From assembly GCF_017696175.1 (NCBI RefSeq), contig NZ_JAAORE010000002.1, positions 124,001-188,000 on the forward strand: 64,000 nt of DNA, in the 5' to 3' direction. Below are positions 28,026 to 35,752 of this stretch, piece after piece; position 1 is the first letter of the stretch; each line of letters starts with the position of its first letter. A model generated the notes under the pieces. It worked only from the letters and a program-made list of their open reading frames with translations. It had not been told where the DNA came from and did no database searches. This DNA is from Prochlorococcus marinus XMU1404 (GTDB taxonomy: Bacteria > Cyanobacteriota > Cyanobacteriia > PCC-6307 > Cyanobiaceae). The translations under genes and the position numbers were made by a program.

Positions 28026-28060
28026 ATGAGACTATAGAATAGACTAATAATAAGACTCAT
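28026..28060. repeat. 35-bp AGACT element 2
   Basis: ATGAGACT at the left and AGACTCAT at the right pair as inverted arms at 7 of 8 positions. All three units read AGACT in the same direction and start at 28029, 28041 and 28053, exactly 12 bp apart. It lies in the middle of the gene-free gap, away from either gene end, so a terminator role is unlikely for this copy. Confidence 0.8.
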
Positions 28061-28206
28061 ATAAGAAAGTATATACAAATAAATTTTTATATTTATAAAA
28101 GTAAATTTTATTTTAATTTCCAATTATATATAATAATTGATTCCAAAAATTCGAATAACAAATGACTAAAGAAGATCTGCAATTTTTCAGTTCATAGCTA
28201 TCTTAT

Positions 28207-28241
28207 ATAAGACTAGTGTATAGACTTATAACTAGTCTTAT
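28207..28241. repeat. 35-bp AGACT element 3 (11-bp perfect arms)
   Basis: ATAAGACTAGT and ACTAGTCTTAT are perfect inverted arms around a 13-bp centre that holds the third unit. Units start at 28210, 28222 and 28234, again 12 bp apart. It lies 16 bp after the RHH-J stop, so as RNA it could also act as a terminator hairpin for that gene. Confidence 0.82.
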
Positions 28242-28256
28242 TTAAGAATGAGTATA

Positions 28257-29264
28257 CTAGTTTCTATAAAGATTTTTTAGCAATTGATAAGCTTCATTTA
28301 ATTTTCTCATTTGATCTGTTGATCCTCCAGCATCTGGATGCGTCTCTAAGGCTATTGATTTATATGCCTCTCTAATTTTACGCAAAGTATGAGCTGATCC
28401 TGCAGATGTTGATAAATTCAATAATTTAAGTGCTCCATGTACTGTCATTGTAGAGTCCAAAGTTTCAAATGAATTTGATCTGTTATTTCGCTTAAATCTA
28501 TTTACAAACCTTCTCATAAGTGTTGGTATCCTATTAATTAGATCTGATGTAGCAAAAGGGTCTTCTAAAACACCAATCATTAATAAAACAATTTCAAGGG
28601 ATGGATTTTTCTTTATCCAAAATGGGCATAATTCAGACATTAATTTATTGGCTGCACTCCACGTAAAGGGTAGATTTTCAGTTCCATCAAGATTTGGCCA
28701 TATATCACTTCCAAACCAATCCATCGAAGCTTCTACTACATGATCATTAGGAACTGATCCATATAAGGTTTTCCAATGACTAATTAACTCAATTCGACAT
28801 TTTATTAATTCAGTTTCTTTAATTGTATTAATTTGAATATCATTAATATTCTCCTTTAATTTTTCACTATTAATACTTCTTCTTAGATTCTTTACTTTTT
28901 TTTCAACAAAATTGGGAAGGCTTATGTTTGAGTTGGCTTTTTCTTTATATTGATTATTATTTGAAAATATTTTTTTCAACGATATCTCATTATCTTCTTT
29001 TTTTACGTCTGATGTAATTAATACCAATGCTGTATCTTCATCAATATTTGAATTTTCATTATTCTTCTTATTAAAGTCTATTTCTTGCTGTTGGTTCTTA
29101 GGTAGTAAATCATCTTCTTGAAGAAGTTCTTTAAGTATCTTTTCTATTACAGGTCCTCTTGCTCTAAATCCCCACTCTTTTCGTAATTGATCAAACCTGG
29201 AAATTAGTTCTTCAGGTAAATCAATTGAAATTCTTTTTGTATTTGAATTTTCAGGAATATTCAA
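28257..29264 (-). CDS. Ribbon-helix-helix DNA-binding / J-domain fusion protein
   Basis: The 335-aa protein starts at TTG 29264 (no ATG is available in frame after an upstream stop). Residues 9-50 fit a CopG/MetJ-like ribbon-helix-helix: strand KRISIDLP, then EELISRFDQLRKEWG and the helix PVIEKILKELL. A polar linker covers about 55-145. A middle helical domain (about 150-260, with NDHVVEASMDWFGSDIWPN) is not recognised. The C-terminal ~65 residues are a J domain with the HPD triad (ETHPDAGGS) that stimulates Hsp70. J domains rarely pair with RHH domains; dnaK and dnaJ are elsewhere in this window. The DNA target is unknown. Confidence 0.78.
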   Translation of the reverse strand: MNIPENSNTKRISIDLPEELISRFDQLRKEWGFRARGPVIEKILKELLQEDDLLPKNQQQEIDFNKKNNENSNIDEDTALVLITSDVKKEDNEISLKKIFSNNNQYKEKANSNISLPNFVEKKVKNLRRSINSEKLKENINDIQINTIKETELIKCRIELISHWKTLYGSVPNDHVVEASMDWFGSDIWPNLDGTENLPFTWSAANKLMSELCPFWIKKNPSLEIVLLMIGVLEDPFATSDLINRIPTLMRRFVNRFKRNNRSNSFETLDSTMTVHGALKLLNLSTSAGSAHTLRKIREAYKSIALETHPDAGGSTDQMRKLNEAYQLLKNLYRN

Positions 29265-29326
29265 TAATATTTTCTTGAATAGTAAGGAATTTCTTTAATT
29301 TTATTCAAAAATAATTGAAAGTCCAT
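29261..29326 (-). CDS. Possible 21-aa leader peptide overlapping the RHH-J start
   Basis: ATG at 29326 opens a 21-residue frame beginning MDFQLFLNKIKE. Its TGA (29261-29263) overlaps the TTG start of the RHH-J gene by two bases. This arrangement fits translational coupling or a regulatory upstream ORF. Such a short frame may also arise by chance in AT-rich DNA. Confidence 0.3.
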   Translation of the reverse strand: MDFQLFLNKIKEIPYYSRKYY

Positions 29327-29408
29327 AAGTAATATTGTTTTTAAATTAAAACCAATTTATTTTCATGTCACAAGTCAATTAAGTATCTTTTTATAATAAA
29401 AATAAAAA

Positions 29409-29588
29409 ATGTTTAATTGTTATTTCAAGTCATCTAAAGAACAAAAGAGTTTTTATCAACACAAGAAATTAGAAATGCTCAACTATATTAAGGATTCACT
29501 CGAACGTAAAATTGCTTCTGTTACAGCATCTATAGAAGTTCTAGAAAGCCAAATAAGCAGGGATAAAGAAGTTGAAGTAACTAACTAG
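29409..29588 (+). CDS. Small helical protein, 59 aa, unknown
   Basis: The frame runs from ATG 29409 to TAG 29588. It starts MFNCYFKSSKEQKSF and has a long amphipathic helix (about residues 20-55, with SLERKIASVTASIEVLESQI) that could form a coiled coil. A second ATG at codon 23 is possible. It is convergent with the Ap4A phosphorylase gene, 2 bp apart, and divergent from the RHH-J gene. Small conserved proteins of this type are common in picocyanobacteria; no function is known. Confidence 0.55.
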   Translation: MFNCYFKSSKEQKSFYQHKKLEMLNYIKDSLERKIASVTASIEVLESQISRDKEVEVTN

Positions 29589-29590
29589 TA

Positions 29591-30421
29591 TTAAACAAAA
29601 CTTTCTAGAAGTTTTTCAGGGCCAAATTTCTTTAAATAATTAATATTTGATTTTTCAGTTACTAATAGATAACCTGCAAACCCTAAACCGTTAACACTGA
29701 AACCATGAATATGATCATTTTTTCTCTTTACAATAGCTATCCATTTATTAGTTATTAAAATATTGTAAGGATATTTGGGTTTCTTATCACTAATAGGGTC
29801 CCCAAGTCCTAATTTCTTGCATAATTCTAAATAAAATTCAAAAAGAGATGATGAATTTTCTAAAAAATTAAATTTGGATACAATAATATTTTTTTCTAGC
29901 TTATTATTTAGATCTTGATATGAGTTCATTTCTAAAAACCACTTTTCTCTAGGGCATGATATCTCACCTCTAGATCTACGCAGAAGTTGAAAATGTCTGT
30001 GAGGTTGACTTGCACCCGCAATTGGAGAACTATTGAAAAACCATAATCCACTAGTATCTTTATTAACTTGTTGGATCGCTCTCCAATCTTTAATATCTAA
30101 CCATCCATTTTGAGGTTTCCATTCATTTGTAATCAGTAAAATATGACCTTTTTGTACAGGGTACTTATTTAATATTAGTTGATGATTATCGCCAATTTTA
30201 TCAATTTCTAGTATCTTTTCCCAAGGACTAAATGGATTCTGCTTAGGACCATAAATTTTTTTTTTATTAAATTTTGAAGTATCGAGTTTCCTGATTATGA
30301 AGTCGTCTTTTTTATATAAATCTCTTGTAATAATTTCAGTTTTGAGAGGATATAATGATCCATCATCAATTGATAATCGAGTTTGCTCTAATGCTTTTTC
30401 CCAATATATTTCTAAACTCAT
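29591..30421 (-). CDS. Ap4A phosphorylase / ATP adenylyltransferase (HIT-like)
   Basis: The 276-aa protein has a central NSSPIAGASQPHRHFQLL (about residues 130-147) with the HxH-type catalytic histidines of the GalT/HIT superfamily. An N-terminal domain has KQNPFSPWEK and LNKYPVQKGHILLIT, and a C-terminal segment has YNILITNKWIAIVKRKN. This fits diadenosine tetraphosphate phosphorylase II. The enzyme splits Ap4A with phosphate to ADP and ATP, clearing alarmone. It is 48 bp from the DUF2237 gene on the same strand. Confidence 0.85.
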   Translation of the reverse strand: MSLEIYWEKALEQTRLSIDDGSLYPLKTEIITRDLYKKDDFIIRKLDTSKFNKKKIYGPKQNPFSPWEKILEIDKIGDNHQLILNKYPVQKGHILLITNEWKPQNGWLDIKDWRAIQQVNKDTSGLWFFNSSPIAGASQPHRHFQLLRRSRGEISCPREKWFLEMNSYQDLNNKLEKNIIVSKFNFLENSSSLFEFYLELCKKLGLGDPISDKKPKYPYNILITNKWIAIVKRKNDHIHGFSVNGLGFAGYLLVTEKSNINYLKKFGPEKLLESFV

Positions 30422-30469
30422 TTAAAAAAAATTATCATATTCATTTTAAAAACAATAATAAATTTGTAA

Positions 30470-30853
30470 TTACTTTTTAGTAAATTGATATTCTTTCAAT
30501 TTTTCCAGAGGTACTGATTCTAGGACTACAATATTCGTTGACTCTATTATGACTTTTGGTGCAAGACCGTCTAATAATGCTTGCTTCCATCTATCAAGAC
30601 AAATACACCAATGATCGCCATTCTTTAGTCCTGGGAATGAATAAATAGGCATGGGAGTTATTAAATCATTACCTTGTGATTTACTATATTTCAGGAAATT
30701 ATCATCCATTACACAACATATGGAATGATTCCCTCCATCATTTTTGTCATAGTTGCAAAATCCATCTCTGAACCACCCTGTCATAGGTGCGCAACTACAA
30801 ACCTCCATTTTTTCTCCTAGGACATTCAACTGATCTTGATTATTTATAGTCAT
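30470..30853 (-). CDS. DUF2237 family protein
   Basis: The 127-aa protein contains NVLGEKMEVCSCAPMTGWFR, DGFCNYDKNDGG and HWCICLDRWKQALLDGLAP. These are hallmarks of the small DUF2237 family, with several conserved cysteines (CSC, CC, CIC) that suggest metal or redox binding. It is conserved in many bacteria and plastids. The role is not established. It follows the Ap4A gene on the same strand, so it may be its upstream operon partner. Confidence 0.82.
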   Translation of the reverse strand: MTINNQDQLNVLGEKMEVCSCAPMTGWFRDGFCNYDKNDGGNHSICCVMDDNFLKYSKSQGNDLITPMPIYSFPGLKNGDHWCICLDRWKQALLDGLAPKVIIESTNIVVLESVPLEKLKEYQFTKK

Positions 30854-30909
30854 AGATTTTTTTAATAATTATAAAACACCAACATTTCTTTAAAAAAGGT
30901 TGACGAGTA

Positions 30910-30925
30910 TGGGGGGTAAGGAGGT
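30910..30925 (+). promoter_or_regulatory. G-rich leader with an ideal Shine-Dalgarno far from the start
   Basis: A run of six Gs (30911-30916) is followed by AAGGAGGT (30918-30925), a full anti-16S complement. It sits 27 bases upstream of the ATG at 30953, too far to serve that start in the normal way. It may be a chance match, an RNA structural site, or mark a short leader frame starting at a weak codon. Confidence 0.35.
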
Positions 30926-30952
30926 AATAATTCTAATAAGGTTTTTTTCATT

Positions 30953-31171
30953 ATGGATTGGGACTTTACTGAAAACATAGCATTTAAAGCTCTTTATGAA
31001 GCTTTTAAAGATAGTGATGAAACTTCCGCATTAGAATTTTTATCTAGTGATGGTGCTTCATATTATCTTGAGTTAACACAGGACGCGGCGGGTGAGGGAT
31101 TTGATCTGAGTGATAATGAAACGATGGAAGAACTACAGGAAGAAATTATTGAATATTTAGAAAAAAACTAG
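30953..31171 (+). CDS. Small acidic protein, 72 aa, unknown
   Basis: The protein is rich in Glu and Asp with no cysteine: MDWDFTENIAFKALYEAFKD, then ALEFLSSDGASYYLELTQDA and an acidic helix at the end (ETMEELQEEIIEYLEKN). It is likely soluble and helical at both ends. The G-rich leader sits upstream. It is convergent with metH, 9 bp apart. It looks like a conserved picocyanobacterial protein, but no function is known to me. Confidence 0.68.
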   Translation: MDWDFTENIAFKALYEAFKDSDETSALEFLSSDGASYYLELTQDAAGEGFDLSDNETMEELQEEIIEYLEKN

Positions 31172-31180
31172 AGATTTAGC

Positions 31181-34100
31181 TTAAGCGCTGAAATATTTAG
31201 CTTTTGAGTGTAGTGAAATGATTGCTGTAGTACTTTGTTCTGGATGAAGTTGTTCAGATTCATCCATGGTCAAGTTTATTCTTTTTGCATCCAACAATGA
31301 TAATTGTATGTTTGAATCAGATACTTTTGGACATGCAGGATAACCAAAAGAATATCTAGCTCCTCTATATTTTTGAGCTAGTATTTCTCTATTTTTGTCA
31401 GGTTCTTCAGTCCTAAAACCACATTCAATACGAATTAATGCATGGACATACTCAGCTAGAGCTTCTGCTAATTGCACTGTAAGTCCATGGAATAATAAAT
31501 AATCGCTATATTTATCTTCTTTAAATAATTTTTGAGAAAATTCACTAGCAATATCGCCCATCGTTACTGCCTGCATAGGAAATATATCTATCGGTTTATC
31601 ATTTTTTAAATCACAATAAAAATCAGCTATGCATAAATTATTCCCAGATTTTTGTCTTGGGAAAGTAAATTGGGAAATTTTATTTAATAATTTATCATCA
31701 AATAAGAAAATACTATTATCTTTTCTTCCGCATCTGAAATATCCATAAACAGCTTTGGGTGTAATAAGTTTTTTTTCTATAATTGTCTCTAACCATCTAT
31801 CTAACAATGGTTTAGCATATGAATCCAAATAATTATTATATTCATCTACGCTTTGGTTTTTTCCTTTTTTTATTTGCCATTGTCCGCTAAATAGAGCTTT
31901 TGTATCTAAATAAAAAATTAACTTATTTAAATCTATATCAACTTCGTTCAAGACTTTCGTCCCCAAGAAAGGGGCTTGAATTGGTTTTTCTTCATTTATA
32001 AATGTAGATCTTATAAAATTTTCTTTTAAATTTAATTTAGAAGTCTCCGTATGTATGGATATTGATTTTTTAAAAGCTTGAGAGTTGGATTTTGATGAAG
32101 CTAAATTAATATTTATACCCTCATTGTTAATGAAGCCCTCTGTATTTGACCAATTACCCTTTTTTTTATTATCCATATATTCATTCATGAATTTAAGATC
32201 AGTGAACGCATCTTTTCCGTACAATATTTTCCCTTTATAAATTTTGCTGCAGTCCTCATTTACAAATTTTGGGGTTAAGGCTGCTCCTCCTAATATTACT
32301 GGTACACTAATATTTTCATTGTTAAAAGCCTCTAAATTATCTTTCATAAAAGCAGTTGATTTAACAAGTAATCCGCTCATAGCAATGCAATCTGCATTGT
32401 GCTTTTTTTGTGCGTCTATAATCGCTGATACATCTTGCTTTATTCCAAGATTTATTACGTCATAACCATTATTTGTAAGTATTATGTCAACCAAATTTTT
32501 TCCAATATCATGAACATCGCCTTTAACAGTTGCAATTAAGAGTTTTCCATTTGATATGCTTTCATCTACAGTTTCCATATATGGTTCTAAAATTGAAACT
32601 GCAAATTTCATTGTTTCAGCGGATTGGAGTACAAATGGCAATTGCATTTGACCAGAGCCAAATAAATCTCCTACAACTTTCATTCCATCTAGTAAAAAGG
32701 TATTAATTATTTCAAGAGGTTTATATGTTTTTAACGCTTTATTTAATTGATCCTCTAAACCTATTTTTTCTCCATCAATAATATGATTCTTTAGACTTTC
32801 TTCCAGAGTAAGGTTTTTATTTTCTGAAGATGCTTTTTTGAAATCTTGAATAGATAAATCTTGAAAAGCCTTCGTTAACTCTACTAGTGGATCATAAATA
32901 CAAATATCATCTTCAAATTCTCTTTTGTCATATATCAAATCTAAGCAAAGCTTTTTAGTTTCTTCAGAAACTTTTGATAATGGCAAGATTTTGTTTGGTG
33001 CGATGATAGCAGAATCCAATCCTGCTTTAATGCATTCATCTAGAAATATTGAATTTAGATTAATTCTTGATAATGGTGAAAGACCAAAACTAATGTTTGA
33101 TATCCCCAGTATGATATGAATATCTGGGAATTTTTCACGAATTTTTGATATAGCAGTAATTGTTTCTTTAGCGTTCAATCTATCTTCTTCTATCCCAGTA
33201 GATATTGGCAGAGCTAATGGATCAAAAAATAGCTCATAATCTGACAAGCCACATTCTCTAGTTCTATTAATCGCTCGTTTAACAATGTTATATTTTTTTT
33301 CTGCATTCCTTGCCATTCCATCTTCATCAATAGTTCCGACAACAAGAGCTGAACCATATCCTAAGGCTAAATTTAGAACTTGATCAAACCTATCATTGCC
33401 GTCTTCGTAATTGGTTGAATTTATAATACATTTACCACCAGCTGACTTTAATCCACTTTCCATTTTGTCAGCATCTGTAGAGTCAATCATTAATGGCAAA
33501 TTTATATTTGTAACTAGTCTTGAAGTTAATTCCTTCATATCTTTCACTCCGTCTCTCCCCACATAATCAACATTCACATCAAGAACGTGTGCATTTTCTT
33601 TTTGTTGTTGCTTGGCAATTGAAACTAGTCCATCCCAATCGTCGTTATTTAATAACTCCCTTACCTTTTTAGATCCACTTGCATTTAATCTTTCTCCAAC
33701 AATCAAGATAGAATTGTCTTGTTTGTAAGGGACAGAATTATATATTGATGATGCAGAAGGAATATAACCACTTTGATTGTTATTACCATTTTTGTTAGAC
33801 CTTTCGTTATAAATAATTTCATCGATTATTGAAGAAAGATATTTAATATGTTCAGGTGTCGTACCGCAACATCCACCTATTAATTGAACGTTAAAGTCAT
33901 ATATAAAATTCATTAACTGCATCTTTAATTCTATTGGCTTTAATCTGTAGTGAGCTACACCACCAATATTTTCAGGTAGTCCTGCATTGGGAATACAGCT
34001 TATAGCGAAGGGAGAATTTTCAGACAAATATTTAATATGTTCTTTCATTTGTTCTGGACCAGTTGCACAATTCAGTCCAAGGATATCTATATTAAATGGC

Positions 34101-34747
34101 TCTAATATTGTTAATGCAGAGGCGATGTCAGATCCAACAAGCATTGTACCTGTTGTTTCCATTGTTATCGATACCATTATAGGTATATCTATATTTTTAC
34201 TATCAAGTACTTCTTTAGACGCTAATAAGGCAGATTTGATTTGTAATACATCTTGACAAGTCTCAATTAAAAGAAGATCAACTCCTCCATCTGTAAGACC
34301 ATATATTTGTTCTTTATATGATTGCTTTAATTCATCAAAATCTATATGTCCTAATGTGGGTAATTTAGTAGTTGGTCCAATTGAGCCAGCAACAAACCTT
34401 GGCTTATCAACTGATGCATATTTGGCAGCAGCCTTTTTTGCTATTAATGCAGCATTTTTATTTATCTCATATGCCTTATCCGCAATATCATATTCATCAA
34501 GAACTATTGATGAGGCTCCAAAAGTATTAGTTTCTATAACATGACAACCTGCTTCTAAGAATGAATTATGAACCTTTTCGACTACCTTTGGTGAGGATAA
34601 AACAAGGTTTTCATTACAACCCTCTAATTCTTTGCCTCCAAAGTCGTCTGCAGTAAGATTTAAGTTCTGAAAAGATGTTCCAGTACCTCCGTCAAAAATT
34701 ATTAATGGCTTTTCATCTCTATTTAGATAGGTTCTGAAAGATTCCAT
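31181..34747 (-). CDS. metH: Cobalamin-dependent methionine synthase
   Basis: The protein has 1188 aa in full four-module order. The homocysteine-binding domain has zinc cysteines in GLNCATGP and LIGGCCGTTPEHI near residue 298. The methyltetrahydrofolate domain has VGERLNASGSKK near 350. The cobalamin domain has VKGDVHDIGKNLVDIIL near 740, with the DxHxxG histidine. The C-terminal reactivation domain has RIECGFRTEEPD and RYSFGYPACP. It methylates homocysteine to methionine and is the main user of the B12 made by CobW/CobU/CobN. It lies 18 bp from ilvE. No cobalamin riboswitch is visible upstream. Confidence 0.96.
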   Translation of the reverse strand: MESFRTYLNRDEKPLIIFDGGTGTSFQNLNLTADDFGGKELEGCNENLVLSSPKVVEKVHNSFLEAGCHVIETNTFGASSIVLDEYDIADKAYEINKNAALIAKKAAAKYASVDKPRFVAGSIGPTTKLPTLGHIDFDELKQSYKEQIYGLTDGGVDLLLIETCQDVLQIKSALLASKEVLDSKNIDIPIMVSITMETTGTMLVGSDIASALTILEPFNIDILGLNCATGPEQMKEHIKYLSENSPFAISCIPNAGLPENIGGVAHYRLKPIELKMQLMNFIYDFNVQLIGGCCGTTPEHIKYLSSIIDEIIYNERSNKNGNNNQSGYIPSASSIYNSVPYKQDNSILIVGERLNASGSKKVRELLNNDDWDGLVSIAKQQQKENAHVLDVNVDYVGRDGVKDMKELTSRLVTNINLPLMIDSTDADKMESGLKSAGGKCIINSTNYEDGNDRFDQVLNLALGYGSALVVGTIDEDGMARNAEKKYNIVKRAINRTRECGLSDYELFFDPLALPISTGIEEDRLNAKETITAISKIREKFPDIHIILGISNISFGLSPLSRINLNSIFLDECIKAGLDSAIIAPNKILPLSKVSEETKKLCLDLIYDKREFEDDICIYDPLVELTKAFQDLSIQDFKKASSENKNLTLEESLKNHIIDGEKIGLEDQLNKALKTYKPLEIINTFLLDGMKVVGDLFGSGQMQLPFVLQSAETMKFAVSILEPYMETVDESISNGKLLIATVKGDVHDIGKNLVDIILTNNGYDVINLGIKQDVSAIIDAQKKHNADCIAMSGLLVKSTAFMKDNLEAFNNENISVPVILGGAALTPKFVNEDCSKIYKGKILYGKDAFTDLKFMNEYMDNKKKGNWSNTEGFINNEGININLASSKSNSQAFKKSISIHTETSKLNLKENFIRSTFINEEKPIQAPFLGTKVLNEVDIDLNKLIFYLDTKALFSGQWQIKKGKNQSVDEYNNYLDSYAKPLLDRWLETIIEKKLITPKAVYGYFRCGRKDNSIFLFDDKLLNKISQFTFPRQKSGNNLCIADFYCDLKNDKPIDIFPMQAVTMGDIASEFSQKLFKEDKYSDYLLFHGLTVQLAEALAEYVHALIRIECGFRTEEPDKNREILAQKYRGARYSFGYPACPKVSDSNIQLSLLDAKRINLTMDESEQLHPEQSTTAIISLHSKAKYFSA

Positions 34748-34765
34748 TTTTAGGTAAAAATTAAT

Positions 34766-35686
34766 TTATTTTAGAGAAATTCTTGTTATCCAATTATCAT
34801 AGTCTTGAGAACGACCTTCTGTTATTTCTATAAGCTTACTTTTTAATTTATTCATTATTGGTCTTTCACCATTTAATTTACTTGATTCAATTTTTTTAAC
34901 TGGTGTAATTTTTGCTGCTGTACCAGTTAGAAAAACTTCATCTGCTATTAATAATTCTGTTTTATCAACAGGCCTTTCAATTACATTTATTCCAAAAGAT
35001 TTTGCTAATTCAATTACACTAGCTCTAGTAATCCCCTCAAGTATATCTTGATCAACACCAGGAGTGATTAAGTCTCCATTTCTTACAATAAATAAATTCA
35101 TACCACTAGCTTCGCTTACCTTACCACTTGAATTTAATAGCAAGGCTTCATCAAAACCCGATAAACTAGCTTCTGTTTTAGCTAATGAACTAGTAATATA
35201 AGCTCCACTTATTTTTCCTCTTAATGGGAGAGATCTATCTTCTTGCCTAGTCCAACTACTCATTCTACAAGAAACACCATCTGGGGATAGATAATCTCCT
35301 AATTCAATACAATAAATAAAGAAATCTGTTTCAATATTGTGTAACCTTGGAGCTATACCTAAATCGCTTGTATATACGAATGGTCTTATATAGATAGGAT
35401 TTTCTGGCTTATTTCTTTTTATAACTTCCTCTAAGGCTTTAAATATATATTCTTCAGAAATATCAGTTAAGAGTAATTTTGCACTTTGAGATAACCTTTT
35501 TATGTGTTTATCAGTTCTAAATAAAAGGAATTCTTCTTTATTTGTAGGGTTAGGTATCGCTCGCATTCCTCCAAATGCAGCAGTACCATAATGTAGTGCA
35601 TGAGTAGCTATTGATATTTTTGCTTCTTTAAATGGAATACATTTACCTTCGAACCAGGCGTATGGAAGAAATTCATGCATATTCAA
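34766..35686 (-). CDS. ilvE: Branched-chain amino acid aminotransferase
   Basis: The 306-aa fold-type IV PLP enzyme has PYAWFEGKCIPFKEAKIS and ALHYGTAAFGGMRA at the N-terminus. It also has YIRPFVYTSD and the lysine-bearing GKISGAYITSSLAKTEA segment near residue 157, plus EASGMNLFIVR and LTGTAAKITPV near the end. It interconverts valine, leucine and isoleucine with their oxoacids and completes the leucine path begun by leuB. It precedes metH by 18 bp, an operon in which ilvE would be first. Confidence 0.93.
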   Translation of the reverse strand: MNMHEFLPYAWFEGKCIPFKEAKISIATHALHYGTAAFGGMRAIPNPTNKEEFLLFRTDKHIKRLSQSAKLLLTDISEEYIFKALEEVIKRNKPENPIYIRPFVYTSDLGIAPRLHNIETDFFIYCIELGDYLSPDGVSCRMSSWTRQEDRSLPLRGKISGAYITSSLAKTEASLSGFDEALLLNSSGKVSEASGMNLFIVRNGDLITPGVDQDILEGITRASVIELAKSFGINVIERPVDKTELLIADEVFLTGTAAKITPVKKIESSKLNGERPIMNKLKSKLIEITEGRSQDYDNWITRISLK

Positions 35687-35752
35687 TTTATTTAATTAAG
35701 GTAAACTTGTTTTATCCTACTTACGTATTCTAAACCCTATTTATATATAAAA

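Larger units (their letters stand above)
27854..28256. other. 400-bp gap with no gene, holding two repeat elements
   Basis: No ORF of useful length is seen on either strand; the longest readable start is an 11-codon frame. The stretch is very AT-rich apart from the two AGACT elements at 28026 and 28207. A small RNA cannot be excluded, but no conserved RNA motif was recognised. Confidence 0.6.

Noticed and set aside
28162-28197. An 11-codon frame (MTKEDLQFFSS) just before repeat element 3
   Set aside because: Too short, no ribosome-binding sequence, and easily explained by chance.
34748-34765. Cobalamin riboswitch upstream of metH
   Set aside because: Only 18 bp separate metH from ilvE, which is too little for the element, and no B12-box sequence was seen.
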